64,000 nucleotides of DNA from Selenomonas dianae (lineage in GTDB: Bacteria; Bacillota; Negativicutes; Selenomonadales; Selenomonadaceae): positions 62,001 through 126,000 of the forward strand of contig NZ_CP128650.1 in NCBI RefSeq assembly GCF_030644225.1, given 5' to 3'. The notes beneath the pieces were generated by a model. That model ran no database searches. It was given only the letters and a program-made list of their open reading frames with translations, and was not told the origin of the DNA. Below are positions 1 through 7,816 of this stretch, in pieces. How positions within the stretch are numbered: position 1 is the first letter of the stretch; each line of letters opens with the position of its first letter. The translations under genes and the position numbers were made by a program.

Positions 1-127
1 AGTATTTCAGAAAACGTGCCCCTACATAGTCATATCCCGCTGCTGCGGACAGTCCCGCCCCCGCGCCGATCAGAATGCAGTCGGCATAGCGAAGGGCGTT
101 TTTTAATTGTGTGATGATTTCCTTCAT
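1..127 (-). CDS. SirTM-type sirtuin (5' end only, runs off the window)
   Basis: Only the first 42 residues are inside the window. They hold the sirtuin NAD-binding start GAGAGLSAAAG followed by YDYVG, which fits the M-class (SirTM) sirtuins, known as protein ADP-ribosyltransferases rather than deacetylases. The ATG overlaps the stop of the macrodomain gene by four bases (ATGA), so the two are translationally coupled. Family knowledge: SirTM and a zinc macrodomain protein act as writer and eraser of ADP-ribose on a GcvH-like lipoyl carrier. Those carrier and lipoate-ligase genes would lie outside the window. The call rests on a short N-terminus plus context. Confidence 0.75.
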   Translation of the reverse strand, partial: MKEIITQLKNALRYADCILIGAGAGLSAAAGYDYVGARFLKY

Positions 128-906
128 AATAAAAGCCTCTCGTAGATGTGCAGATCTGCGTCCTTGAACACATTGAACACAACGCGCTCGATGGAGGACG
201 GCACGGTGAGGAAGTCCCGTACCTCGCGCACGGCGATCTCCGCTGCCGCTGCATTTGGAAAGTGGAACTCGCCCGTCGAAATGCAGCAGAACGCGACGGA
301 CTTCAGCCCGTTTTTCGCCGCAAGCGCGAGACAGGAGCGGTAGCAGGAGGCGAGGAGCTGTCGGTGTTCCTCCGTCAGTGCACCGTGTACAATCGGCCCG
401 ACCGTGTGGAGGACGTGTCGCGCGGGGAGATTGTACCCTGCTGTGAGCTTTGCCGCGCCCGTCGGCTCTGGATGCCCTTGCCGCTCCATCAGCTCCGCAC
501 ACGCTGCACGCAGCTGAAGTCCTGCTGCCGAATGAATGGCGTTGTCAATACAACGGTGACACGGGATAAAGCAACCGAGAAGCGCGGAGTTTGCCGCGTT
601 TACAATCGCGTCGGCATTGAGCCTTGTAATATCGCCCTGCCATAACACAATGCGTGCGTCCGAGGGGACGGCGGGAAGTGTCATCACGTCCACCACGCCG
701 CGCGCCTCACGCTCGGCGGACAGCAGCGCATCCTGCATCCGCAGAAACTCTGCCGAGAGCGGGCGCGGCGGGCGCACATTCATCAGTGCGCGGAGGAGTT
801 CCCGCTGCGCCCTTTCCGTATTCTCCACCTGCGCTGACTGTGCGCGGTACTCCGGCAGTTCGGAGAGGAGGATGGCATTGAGTTTTTGAATCAGTGAAAG
901 AGACAT
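124..906 (-). CDS. Zinc-containing macrodomain protein-ADP-ribose hydrolase
   Basis: 260 aa. The N-terminal ~80 residues are helical; the macrodomain follows with GDIT (91-94) and NAAN (103-106), which bind ADP-ribose. Directly after comes the C-x3-C-H-x-C segment (112-119) that marks the zinc-dependent macrodomain class, then the phosphate-binding STGEFHFP loop (about 210-217). Family knowledge: these enzymes remove mono-ADP-ribose added by SirTM. The gene overlaps the downstream SirTM start by 4 bp. The ATG at 906 was chosen because it begins the conserved helical region. The upstream 275 bp contain a dispersed repeat and no gene. Confidence 0.9.
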   Translation of the reverse strand: MSLSLIQKLNAILLSELPEYRAQSAQVENTERAQRELLRALMNVRPPRPLSAEFLRMQDALLSAEREARGVVDVMTLPAVPSDARIVLWQGDITRLNADAIVNAANSALLGCFIPCHRCIDNAIHSAAGLQLRAACAELMERQGHPEPTGAAKLTAGYNLPARHVLHTVGPIVHGALTEEHRQLLASCYRSCLALAAKNGLKSVAFCCISTGEFHFPNAAAAEIAVREVRDFLTVPSSIERVVFNVFKDADLHIYERLLL

Positions 907-961
907 GGGAATACTTCCTCATCATAATAACAGCGTGGTGCGTCCATGCGAACACTTAGTT

Positions 962-1083
962 ACGCAAGCGGTCAGGCACTTATCTGCCGAAATACCTGCG
1001 GATTTCAAACGCGCTTCGCTTGAACGAAAGAAATCCGCAGGGGGCAGAACGTGCCTTTTTTCCGCTTGCTCCACTAGGGTTCG
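962..1083 (-). repeat. Dispersed nested-palindrome repeat, copy R2a
   Basis: Read on the minus strand this ~122 bp segment matches 37336-37460 closely, starting with AACCCTAGTGGAGCAAGCG. The inner stem is GCGGATTTC/GAAATCCGC, and outer arms CAAGCG/CGCTTG enclose it. It fills the intergenic space upstream of the macrodomain gene; no coding potential or transposase is visible. Confidence 0.75.
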
Positions 1084-1181
1084 CTTAGGACTGCACCACT
1101 ACGGTATCACCGTTACGTTCATTTTCATCACTCAAACCGGAACGCAAGAATTTCACCAAGAACGAACCATATGTCAAATAC

Positions 1182-1811
1182 TCACTTCTGCACCAGCGAC
1201 ACACGCTCCCCCACATGTGCCCCGCTCTCAATCAGATCGACCATGCCGACCGCATAGTCCGCATAGCTGATGACACTTTCGCCTGTGGCACTGAGCGTCA
1301 GTTCCTCGCCGCCGAGGATGTACTTGCCCGTCTTTTCTCCATCTGCTCGGAAGTCCGCCGCAGGGCTGACAAAGACCCACTTTGCATCCGTGCGGGAGCG
1401 GAGTGCCGCGAGCTCCTCCGTCTGCGCTTTCGCCAGTGCGTAGAACGCAGCGGGGAACTCCGGTGTATCGAGCAGCTGCACCGAATGCGCCGCATCGACA
1501 TAGAGACTGCCCGCACCGCCTACAATGTAGAGCCGCGTCGTCGTGCCCGCCACGAGATCTGCGAGGTGCTGACTCGTCTGCGTGTGCAGCGGCAGCGTCT
1601 CCGGAGTGTACGCGCCAAATCCGTCAACGACGGCATCAAAACCCGCCAGATCCTCTTTTGTGAGTGCCATGATGTCCTTTTGCACGAAATTCTGTGCCGC
1701 GCTCTTGTTCTCGCTCCGTGCAAAGCCTGTCACCGCATGGCCGCGTGCGATCAGCTCCGCAATGATTGCCCGGCTTGCCTTTCCATTGGATGCCACAACT
1801 GCAATTTTCAT
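1182..1811 (-). CDS. Atypical SDR / NAD(P)H-binding protein (NmrA/YwnB-like)
   Basis: 209 aa. The start ATG at 1811 follows GGAGG with an 8-base spacer; longer upstream frames lack such a site. The N-terminus is a Rossmann strand (KIAVVASNGKASRAI) in which the usual GxxGxxG is loosened. A Y-x-x-x-K-like pattern (YALAKAQ) lies near residue 140, and PAADF-x-A near 170 is typical of the NAD(P)H-binding atypical SDRs annotated as NADH-flavin reductase or sugar epimerase-like. The substrate is unknown. It appears monocistronic, with a perfect palindrome in its promoter region (1833-1857). Confidence 0.75.
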   Translation of the reverse strand: MKIAVVASNGKASRAIIAELIARGHAVTGFARSENKSAAQNFVQKDIMALTKEDLAGFDAVVDGFGAYTPETLPLHTQTSQHLADLVAGTTTRLYIVGGAGSLYVDAAHSVQLLDTPEFPAAFYALAKAQTEELAALRSRTDAKWVFVSPAADFRADGEKTGKYILGGEELTLSATGESVISYADYAVGMVDLIESGAHVGERVSLVQK

Positions 1812-1832
1812 ATTCCATACCTCCATAAAACA

Positions 1833-1857
1833 TTTTGTAATTAACTTTATTACAAAA
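1833..1857. promoter_or_regulatory. Palindromic operator candidate upstream of the SDR gene
   Basis: Perfect inverted repeat TTTTGTAAT-N7-ATTACAAAA, 22 bases upstream of the SDR start. Its 9-7-9 geometry is what dimeric winged-helix repressors (HxlR/MarR type) use; the regulator is not in the window. The binding partner is inference. Confidence 0.55.
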
Positions 1858-1910
1858 GGAGTATAGCACACAAAAAACATAACGTCAATAGGCACAATAA
1901 AAATTTTTAC

Positions 1911-1939
1911 AAAAAAACCCCAAACCGTTCGGTTTGGGG
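1911..1939 (-). terminator. Rho-independent terminator for the 1960-2391 gene
   Basis: Stem CCCCAAACC/GGTTTGGGG with a 4-base loop (1918-1939). The A7 tract at 1911-1917 becomes the U-tract on the minus strand. Confidence 0.85.
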
Positions 1940-1959
1940 CCGTATCTGATGCGTGTGAC

Positions 1960-2391
1960 TTACTCCTCCGGCAGGAGCATGGCGAGATCGGGCATGAGCT
2001 TCGTGATGTCGCGGATAAAGACGCGCAGGACGCTCACCATGACCTCGGGATCAAATGCGTCGGGATTGTGCGGAACGACGACATCGGCGAGGATCGTGGT
2101 GTCGGAGGTGAGGTAGAACTTGACGAGGCGGCTGTCCTGATTCTGCCGCATGAGCCAGCCCGTGAGCAGCATCGCGTTCGTATCGTCCACGGCGTTCTGC
2201 GCGAGGCGGATGCGGATGGTCGCATAGGCGGTTGCGTCGATGATGACGACGATCGGGAGCCGCCGCCCCTCCACCTCGATCTCGCTCTCGAAGATCGTTG
2301 TGCTGCGCTCGTCGCCCGCCTCACGGATCTGAAACCCCGTGATGTTTTCCTTCTTGATATATTCCTCGAATGTCTTGGCCGCTTCGATCAC
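1960..2391 (-). CDS. Small cytosolic protein, possibly YbjN-like fold
   Basis: 143 aa, acidic, no signal peptide or membrane segment. The GTG at 2391 (MIEAAKTFEEYIKK) lies 9 bases after GGAGG; a TTG at 2397 would sit only 3 bases after it and is less likely. The pattern of a helix, then a strand-rich middle (RRLPIVVIIDATAYATIRIRL), then a helix ending PDLAMLLPEE recalls YbjN/type III chaperone-like folds, but this is only a fold impression. It is a single gene with its own terminator. Function unknown. Confidence 0.7.
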   Translation of the reverse strand: MIEAAKTFEEYIKKENITGFQIREAGDERSTTIFESEIEVEGRRLPIVVIIDATAYATIRIRLAQNAVDDTNAMLLTGWLMRQNQDSRLVKFYLTSDTTILADVVVPHNPDAFDPEVMVSVLRVFIRDITKLMPDLAMLLPEE

Positions 2392-2507
2392 GACCAATCA
2401 CCTCCCCGTACTTTGCGTCCTAATAATGATTCATTATAGCACAGAGGGACGAAAAGGGGAAGAAAAAAAGCCGCCGCACGATGCGGCAGCTTCGTCGGAA
2501 ATATGTG

Positions 2508-4607
2508 TCAAAATTTATAGTTGCTCTTAAACCAGAGCGTGCGTCCCGGTTCGGTGATGTGACCGCCGCCCGCGACACCGAGGGCGCTGATTGGTGCCTC
2601 GCTGTAGTTGACGAACTCGGCATAGGTCTTGTTAAAGAGGTTGTCCACGCCGAGGGAGAACGTTAGGTTCTCGTCGGGACGATAGGCGAGGCTGAGCGAG
2701 AGGATGCCGAATCCGCCCGTCGGACCGTAGTCCGTGCCCGTGACGCTGCCGTAGTCCCTATGATAGCGGTTCTGCTTGCTGACGAGCCGCCAGACCGCAT
2801 TTGCCTCCGCCTTCTTGTGGCTGTACTTCGCCGTGAGATTCGCCTCCAGTGGGGCGATCTGCGGGAGCGGGGCATCGTTCGTGCGGTCGTCGCCGCGCGT
2901 GTAGGCGAGCGATGCGCCGAGTGTCCAGAGCGGGGAAACGGTGCGCGTCACCTCCGCCTCGAAGCCGTAGAGCCGCACGTCCACATTGGCATAGGGGGTG
3001 CGTGCCATGGGTCCCATGCCGATCTGCGGCTTGCGCAGGATAAAGTCGTCAATGTGCGCGTAGTAGAGGGAGAGACTTGCATTCGTATTCTCGCCCGTAT
3101 AGACCCAGCCGAGGTCGAGCTGCGTATTCTTCTCTGTGGCGGGACGTGTCGCGGAGGGCGAGGCGGTCTGCCTGTTCACGCGGTTGCTGTATGCTGCCCA
3201 TGTGTGGTACGCCTCCCAGTAGTCGGCGGGACGCTCTGCGTGCCCAAGTCCGACGTAGAACGTCAGCGGCTGCTTCTTTGCGGTGTTTTCCCAACGGACG
3301 AAACCGCTGACGGCGTGATCGCTCGCACTGCCGGGAACGAGGTCGCGCATGAGCACCCCCCTGCCGTTGCGGAAGCGGGCATTGTGGTAGTCCGTCTCGG
3401 TCTTATCGTAGCGCAGCCCCGTGAGCAGACGGCTGCGCTCCGTGAGGTCGCGGCTGTACTCAAGGAAGATGCCGAAACTGTCGATGTCCATGTCGTTGTT
3501 CGGCGTACCCTTCAGGTGTTTGTGCGCCTCCGCAAAGTAATGCGCGTCGCGGCGCAGGTCGATGCCGACGGCGGCGCTCGTCTGCGGGGAGAAGCGCAGG
3601 TCGGTGACGGCACGGATGCCGTACTGCTCGCGCCTTACATCCGTGCCCATCGCAGGCATTCCCGCCGGGCGCAGACTGTAGTTGTCCATGATGTGATCAA
3701 TCGTGTCGTGGTTGAAATTCAGCGTGAGCTTTTCGACGATCGGCGAGAGATGGGCTCGCTCGAACTTTACGGCGTAGCTGTCGCGGTCGAACTGACTGCC
3801 GTCCATCATGCGCGCGTATTTCGCCCAGCCGCGGCTGCGGTCGTAGGAGACCTCAAAGAGGGTGTCGGGGTCGGGCGTAAGTCCGATGATGCCCGTAAGG
3901 CTGTGGCGGCCGTAGCCCGAGTGGATGCGGTGACCGTCGCCGTCCGCGTAGTCGCGTGCATAGTTGCGCGTCTGGATGATGCGTGCGTAGCCCTCTTTTC
4001 CCCCTGCCGTGACATCGGTCAGCTCGTCAAAGCGGTGGTTCGATGCGCCGAGGACGGAGACATTGCCGCGCACGCCGGGCTTTTCAAAACGCTCCGTTTC
4101 GCGCTCGAAGACGACGCTGCCCGCAACGCTCGCGCCGTAGCGGACGCTCTGCGGCCCCTTGTTCACGATGATACGGCTGAACGTCTCGGGGAAGGCGTAC
4201 GTCGCCGTGGGATCCATGCGGTTCGGACAGCCGCCCGACATCATGCCGCCGTTCATATCCATCACCATGCGCGAGCCGCCCATACCGCGCATCATCGGAT
4301 CGCCGCCGAGCCCGCCCTTGCGGACGACGGAGAAGCCGGGGATGGTCTTGAGGTAGCCTGCGCCGTCGGCAGCGGGGATGGGCTGGCGCGGACGCTGCGG
4401 GTCGGTGGAGAGGGTGAGCGGCGCTGCCGTGCGATAGCCCGTGACGATGACCTCGTCAAGGGTGAACTCATACATCCCGTCGGCGGCGGGGGGTATCGTT
4501 TCGTGCATATCCGTCTGTACCGTCTCTGCCGCGTAGGCGTGTGCGCCCAAAGATGTTGTGCCGAGCGCTATGCCGAGCAGGGCAAGGCGGCGGGTTGATC
4601 GGGTCAT
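2508..4607 (-). CDS. TonB-dependent copper receptor, OprC/NosA-like
   Basis: 699 aa outer-membrane receptor. Signal peptide 1-26 (cut after AYA), TonB box DEVIVTGYR at 51-59, plug domain to about 175, then a beta-barrel ending in an aromatic residue (WFKSNYKF). The plug is methionine-rich (GGDPMMRGMGG..MVMDMNGGMM) and carries C127-P-N-R-M131, the CxxxM motif of OprC; H305-x-M307 supplies the matching HxM motif. In the OprC family these four residues coordinate copper. This suggests copper import across the outer membrane, and the window also encodes CopA. It is monocistronic, with an inverted repeat in the upstream region (4643-4659). Confidence 0.88.
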   Translation of the reverse strand: MTRSTRRLALLGIALGTTSLGAHAYAAETVQTDMHETIPPAADGMYEFTLDEVIVTGYRTAAPLTLSTDPQRPRQPIPAADGAGYLKTIPGFSVVRKGGLGGDPMMRGMGGSRMVMDMNGGMMSGGCPNRMDPTATYAFPETFSRIIVNKGPQSVRYGASVAGSVVFERETERFEKPGVRGNVSVLGASNHRFDELTDVTAGGKEGYARIIQTRNYARDYADGDGHRIHSGYGRHSLTGIIGLTPDPDTLFEVSYDRSRGWAKYARMMDGSQFDRDSYAVKFERAHLSPIVEKLTLNFNHDTIDHIMDNYSLRPAGMPAMGTDVRREQYGIRAVTDLRFSPQTSAAVGIDLRRDAHYFAEAHKHLKGTPNNDMDIDSFGIFLEYSRDLTERSRLLTGLRYDKTETDYHNARFRNGRGVLMRDLVPGSASDHAVSGFVRWENTAKKQPLTFYVGLGHAERPADYWEAYHTWAAYSNRVNRQTASPSATRPATEKNTQLDLGWVYTGENTNASLSLYYAHIDDFILRKPQIGMGPMARTPYANVDVRLYGFEAEVTRTVSPLWTLGASLAYTRGDDRTNDAPLPQIAPLEANLTAKYSHKKAEANAVWRLVSKQNRYHRDYGSVTGTDYGPTGGFGILSLSLAYRPDENLTFSLGVDNLFNKTYAEFVNYSEAPISALGVAGGGHITEPGRTLWFKSNYKF

Positions 4608-4642
4608 TCCGTATACCTCCTGTAAAACAGAAAATGAAAACT

Positions 4643-4659
4643 GTTATCGAATGGATAAC
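4643..4659. promoter_or_regulatory. Inverted repeat upstream of the copper receptor
   Basis: GTTATC-N5-GATAAC lies 35 bases before the receptor start in an AT-rich stretch, where a promoter would be expected. It is an operator candidate; no regulator gene is adjacent. Confidence 0.45.
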
Positions 4660-4757
4660 GGAATGATAGCAAAATTCTGATAGAGAAATCAAATAAAAAT
4701 ATTCAATTGTAGAACAGTATATGGGAATGGAATGCGAAAAAGATTCAGTACAATGAA

Positions 4758-4789
4758 AAAGCCTCCCCCATATTGCACGGGGGAGGCTG
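4758..4789 (-). terminator. Terminator of the AICAR transformylase gene
   Basis: Stem GCCTCCCCC/GGGGGAGGC with an 8-9 base loop, followed on the minus strand by CTTTTTC. It lies 25 bases past the stop codon at 4814. Confidence 0.88.
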
Positions 4790-4813
4790 AGATCTGCGGA
4801 TCGGATGCCGCGC

Positions 4814-5986
4814 TCAGTGATGGAACAGGCGGATGTGGGTCATCGCCATCGCGATGCCGTACTTGTCGCACGTCTCGATGACGTTGTCGTCGCGGATCGA
4901 GCCGCCGCTCTGCGCGATGTAGGAGACACCGCTCTGGTGGGCGCGCTCCACGTTGTCGCCGAACGGGAAGAACGCGTCCGAGCCGAGGGAAACGCCATGG
5001 ATGGTGCGGAGGAAGTCACGCTTTTCCGTACGCGTGAACGGTGCAGGCTTCTCTGTGAAAAGTCGCTGCCAGTCCGCTGCGAGGAGCGCGTAGTCGTCCT
5101 CGTCGCCCGCTACATAGACATCGATGGCGTTGTCGCGGTCGGGCCGGCGAATGTCCTCACGGAACGGGAGGGCGAGCACCTGCGGGCTCTGGCGCAGCTG
5201 CCAGATGTCCGCCTTGTTGCCCGCGAGGCGCGTGCAGTGGACGCGCGACTGCTGACCCGCACCAACCCCGATTGCCTGTCCGTCGACGGCGTAGCAGACG
5301 GAGTTGGACTGGGTGTATTTCAGCGTGATGAGCGCGAGCAGGAGGTCGCGGCGTGCCGCGTCGGGGATGTCCTTGTTCGCCGTCGGGCGGTCGCTCAGGC
5401 ACTCCTCTGTGATCGCCACGTTGTTGCGCTGCTGCTCGAAGGTCACGCCGTACACATCTTTGCGCTCCAGTGCGGGCGGCGCGTAGCTCTCGTCCATCTG
5501 GAGGATGAGGTAGCTGCCCTTGCGTTTGCTCTTTAGGATTTCAAGTGCTTTCTCCGTATAGCCCGGCGCGATGATGCCGTCGGACACCTCGCCGCGCAGG
5601 AACTCCGCGAGGCTCTCGTCGCAGACATCGGAGACGGCGGCAAAGTCGCCGTAGGAGCTCATGCGGTCCGCGCCGCGCGCACGCACATAGGCACACGCGA
5701 CAGGCGAGAGATCGCCCTGCGGCGCATGGGTCGCACGCGCCAGTGTCTCCGAGAGCGGGAGGCCGAGTGCCGCTCCTGCGGGGCTGACGTGCTTGAACGA
5801 GGCGGCGGCGGGCAGACCCGACATCGCCCGCAGCTCGCGCACGAGCTGCCAGCTGTTCAGCGCGTCGAGCAGGTTGATGTAGCCGGGGCGACCGTTCAGC
5901 ACGGTGAAGGGCAGTCCGCCCTCTGCATAGACGCGTGCGGGCGTTTGGTTCGGGTTGCAGCCGTATTTGAGTTCGATTTCGTTCAT
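4814..5986 (-). CDS. purH: Phosphoribosylaminoimidazolecarboxamide formyltransferase (AICARFT domain only)
   Basis: 390 aa. It performs the formyl transfer from 10-formyl-THF to AICAR in purine synthesis. The catalytic Lys-His pair is K65-H66 in SFKHVSPAGAA. SDAFFPFGD and AQSGGSIRDDNVI near the C-terminus are AICARFT signatures. Standard bifunctional PurH is about 510-530 aa with an N-terminal IMP cyclohydrolase (MGS-like) domain; that domain is absent and this protein starts directly with the AICARFT fold, so the cyclohydrolase must be supplied elsewhere. Single gene with its own terminator. The symbol is given for the activity, not for a full-length PurH. Confidence 0.88.
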   Translation of the reverse strand: MNEIELKYGCNPNQTPARVYAEGGLPFTVLNGRPGYINLLDALNSWQLVRELRAMSGLPAAASFKHVSPAGAALGLPLSETLARATHAPQGDLSPVACAYVRARGADRMSSYGDFAAVSDVCDESLAEFLRGEVSDGIIAPGYTEKALEILKSKRKGSYLILQMDESYAPPALERKDVYGVTFEQQRNNVAITEECLSDRPTANKDIPDAARRDLLLALITLKYTQSNSVCYAVDGQAIGVGAGQQSRVHCTRLAGNKADIWQLRQSPQVLALPFREDIRRPDRDNAIDVYVAGDEDDYALLAADWQRLFTEKPAPFTRTEKRDFLRTIHGVSLGSDAFFPFGDNVERAHQSGVSYIAQSGGSIRDDNVIETCDKYGIAMAMTHIRLFHH

Positions 5987-6189
5987 CGTACGTGCTCCTT
6001 TTCTCTTGCAGTGAGTTTTTGGGCTCGGATTGACCGCCTGCCGTGCGGCAGCACTCTCTGCATTATATCACATAAGACGGCGCGTTGCTGTCTTTTTTAT
6101 TGCCCGTTGCACGGAGCAAGGTTCAAAAGATACTGTATTTTTCTGTGCAGAAGGATTATAATAGGACAAGAGAAAGTGAGGGGATGCGC

Positions 6190-7020
6190 ATGGTACCGCG
6201 TCTGGGTCATATCGCGTTTTTGAATGTGCTGCCGCTGACGTACGCGCTCGCGCACGGGGCTGCGGAAGGGTTGGATGTCCTGCGTGCGACGCCCGCGCAG
6301 CTGAACGGGCGGCTGGAGGCACGGAATCTCGATGTATCGGGGGTGTCCTCGATCACGTATGCGCGTCATGCGGACGATCTTCTCGTCCTGCCCGATGTGT
6401 GCATCGCCTCGGACGGCGATGTGCGCAGCGTGATTCTCGTGAGCCGCGTTCCTGCGGAGCAGATCAAAAACGCGCGTGTCCTGCTTTCGGACAAGTCCGC
6501 GTCCTCGCACGCCCTCCTCAAGATCATCCTGCGGCGTGCGTACGATGCCGCACCGCAGTACGAAACGCGGGCACTTGTGCCGTCCGATCCCGTACCCGAG
6601 GGGGCGGCGGGTGCTCTTTTCATCGGGGACGATGCGCTCGAACTCTATCATCATCCGCCCGAGGGGGTCTACATCTATGACCTCGCGCAGGAGTGGAAGC
6701 GGCTGACGGGCGCACGCATGGTGTTCGGCATCTGGGCGGCGGCGCGTGCCTTTGCCGAGGCGCATCCCGCGGCGCTGCAGATGGTACACGCGCGGATTGT
6801 GCGGGCGTTCCGCGACTGGAATGCGGTGAAGGAGGAGGCGATCACCGAGGTGCTTGCGGACGGGCGGTTCACGCGGGCGCAGCTGCGGGAGTACCTTGGC
6901 AGCGCGGTGGTCTGGCGGCTCGATGCGGCGACGCTCGCGGGGCTGCGCCTGTTCTATCAGTATGCGGCGGAGGATGGGCTGGTCGACCGCGCTCCTGCGA
7001 TTGTGCTTGCCCGCGTTTGA
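6190..7020 (+). CDS. mqnA: Chorismate dehydratase MqnA (futalosine menaquinone pathway)
   Basis: 276 aa MqnA/MqnD-family periplasmic-binding-protein fold. PRLGHIAFLNVLPLTYAL at the N-terminus is the family's opening strand, and DVSGVSSITYA corresponds to the substrate loop. The family converts chorismate to 3-enolpyruvylbenzoate in the futalosine route. The ATG at 6190 has GTGAGGGG upstream at normal spacing; an ATG at 6184 sits too close to it. MqnA is favoured over MqnD by the opening motif, but the two are related, so a swap is possible. The next gene follows after 83 bp. Confidence 0.82.
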   Translation: MVPRLGHIAFLNVLPLTYALAHGAAEGLDVLRATPAQLNGRLEARNLDVSGVSSITYARHADDLLVLPDVCIASDGDVRSVILVSRVPAEQIKNARVLLSDKSASSHALLKIILRRAYDAAPQYETRALVPSDPVPEGAAGALFIGDDALELYHHPPEGVYIYDLAQEWKRLTGARMVFGIWAAARAFAEAHPAALQMVHARIVRAFRDWNAVKEEAITEVLADGRFTRAQLREYLGSAVVWRLDAATLAGLRLFYQYAAEDGLVDRAPAIVLARV

Positions 7021-7103
7021 CGTACGCCCTGTTTTTATAGTAAAATATTCCCATCCTTAAAAATGTGATCGAGAGAGAAAAGAAGTGAAGGGAGCGCGAT
7101 GGA

Positions 7104-7805
7104 ATGGTACGAAAACTCCTTTTGGCAGCACAAAAGATCATGTGGAAGGTTCGGCTGCGCAGACCGCTGCGGCGCGTTCAGGGAGCGCTCACCGTCGGGA
7201 CGATGCTTGCCGTTACGGCACTGCCGGCGCTCCATGCGCCCGCTGCGGCGGCGCACATTCTCGTAAAGGAAGGGATGCGCGGCGCGGTGGTGCAGCACGT
7301 ACAGGAGCTGCTGATCCAAGGGGGCTATCTCGACGGCGCGGCGGACGGTGTTGCAGGTCCTCTGACGCGCACGGCGATTGAGGACTGCCAGAAGGCGCAC
7401 GGACTCACGGTGGACGGCATCTGCGGTGCGGCGACGTACCGCGTGCTCTCGGGCGGTGCGGAGTACGATCCCGTCGCGCTCGGGATTCACGAGGAGCGGA
7501 CGGAGCAGACGGTCAGCCGCGGCGGCGGGCGGGCGCTCTATGTGTCCGCGACGGCGTACAGCGCACACGATCCCGGCAACGGCAATCACACGGCGACCGG
7601 AACGCTCGTGCGGCGCGGCGTGATCGCCGTCGATCCGGCGGTGATCCCCCTCGGTACGCGGGTGTTCATCCCGGGCTATGGAGAGGCGGTCGCGGAGGAC
7701 ATCGGCTATGCGATCAGCGGCAACTGCATTGATGTTGCATTTGATACGCACGCCGAGGCGCTGATGTTCGGGCGGCAGAACCTCGAAATCTTTATCATGG
7801 AGTAG
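7104..7805 (+). CDS. Secreted peptidoglycan-binding and 3D-domain protein
   Basis: 233 aa. An N-terminal basic segment and hydrophobic helix (about 25-50, ending PAAAA) form a signal or anchor. A PG_binding_1 domain (about 55-115, VKEGMRGAVVQHVQELLIQGGYLDG) follows, then a C-terminal 3D domain (about 143-232) with the three key aspartates in AVDPAVIPLG, AEDIG and IDVAFD. The 3D domain is the double-psi barrel shared with MltA and YocH/Rpf-type wall hydrolases, so lytic transglycosylase-like activity on peptidoglycan is likely. It lies 11 bp before the phosphoethanolamine transferase-like gene, so the two may be co-transcribed. Confidence 0.85.
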   Translation: MVRKLLLAAQKIMWKVRLRRPLRRVQGALTVGTMLAVTALPALHAPAAAAHILVKEGMRGAVVQHVQELLIQGGYLDGAADGVAGPLTRTAIEDCQKAHGLTVDGICGAATYRVLSGGAEYDPVALGIHEERTEQTVSRGGGRALYVSATAYSAHDPGNGNHTATGTLVRRGVIAVDPAVIPLGTRVFIPGYGEAVAEDIGYAISGNCIDVAFDTHAEALMFGRQNLEIFIME

Positions 7806-7816
7806 TGTAGGATACG

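Noticed and set aside
2760-4598. Plus-strand 612-codon frame opposite the copper receptor
   Set aside because: Val/Arg/Ala-rich shadow; the receptor motifs are all on the minus strand.
5987-6189. Purine riboswitch upstream of the AICAR transformylase
   Set aside because: I looked for the conserved purine-aptamer loops and saw none; only an AT-rich promoter-like stretch.
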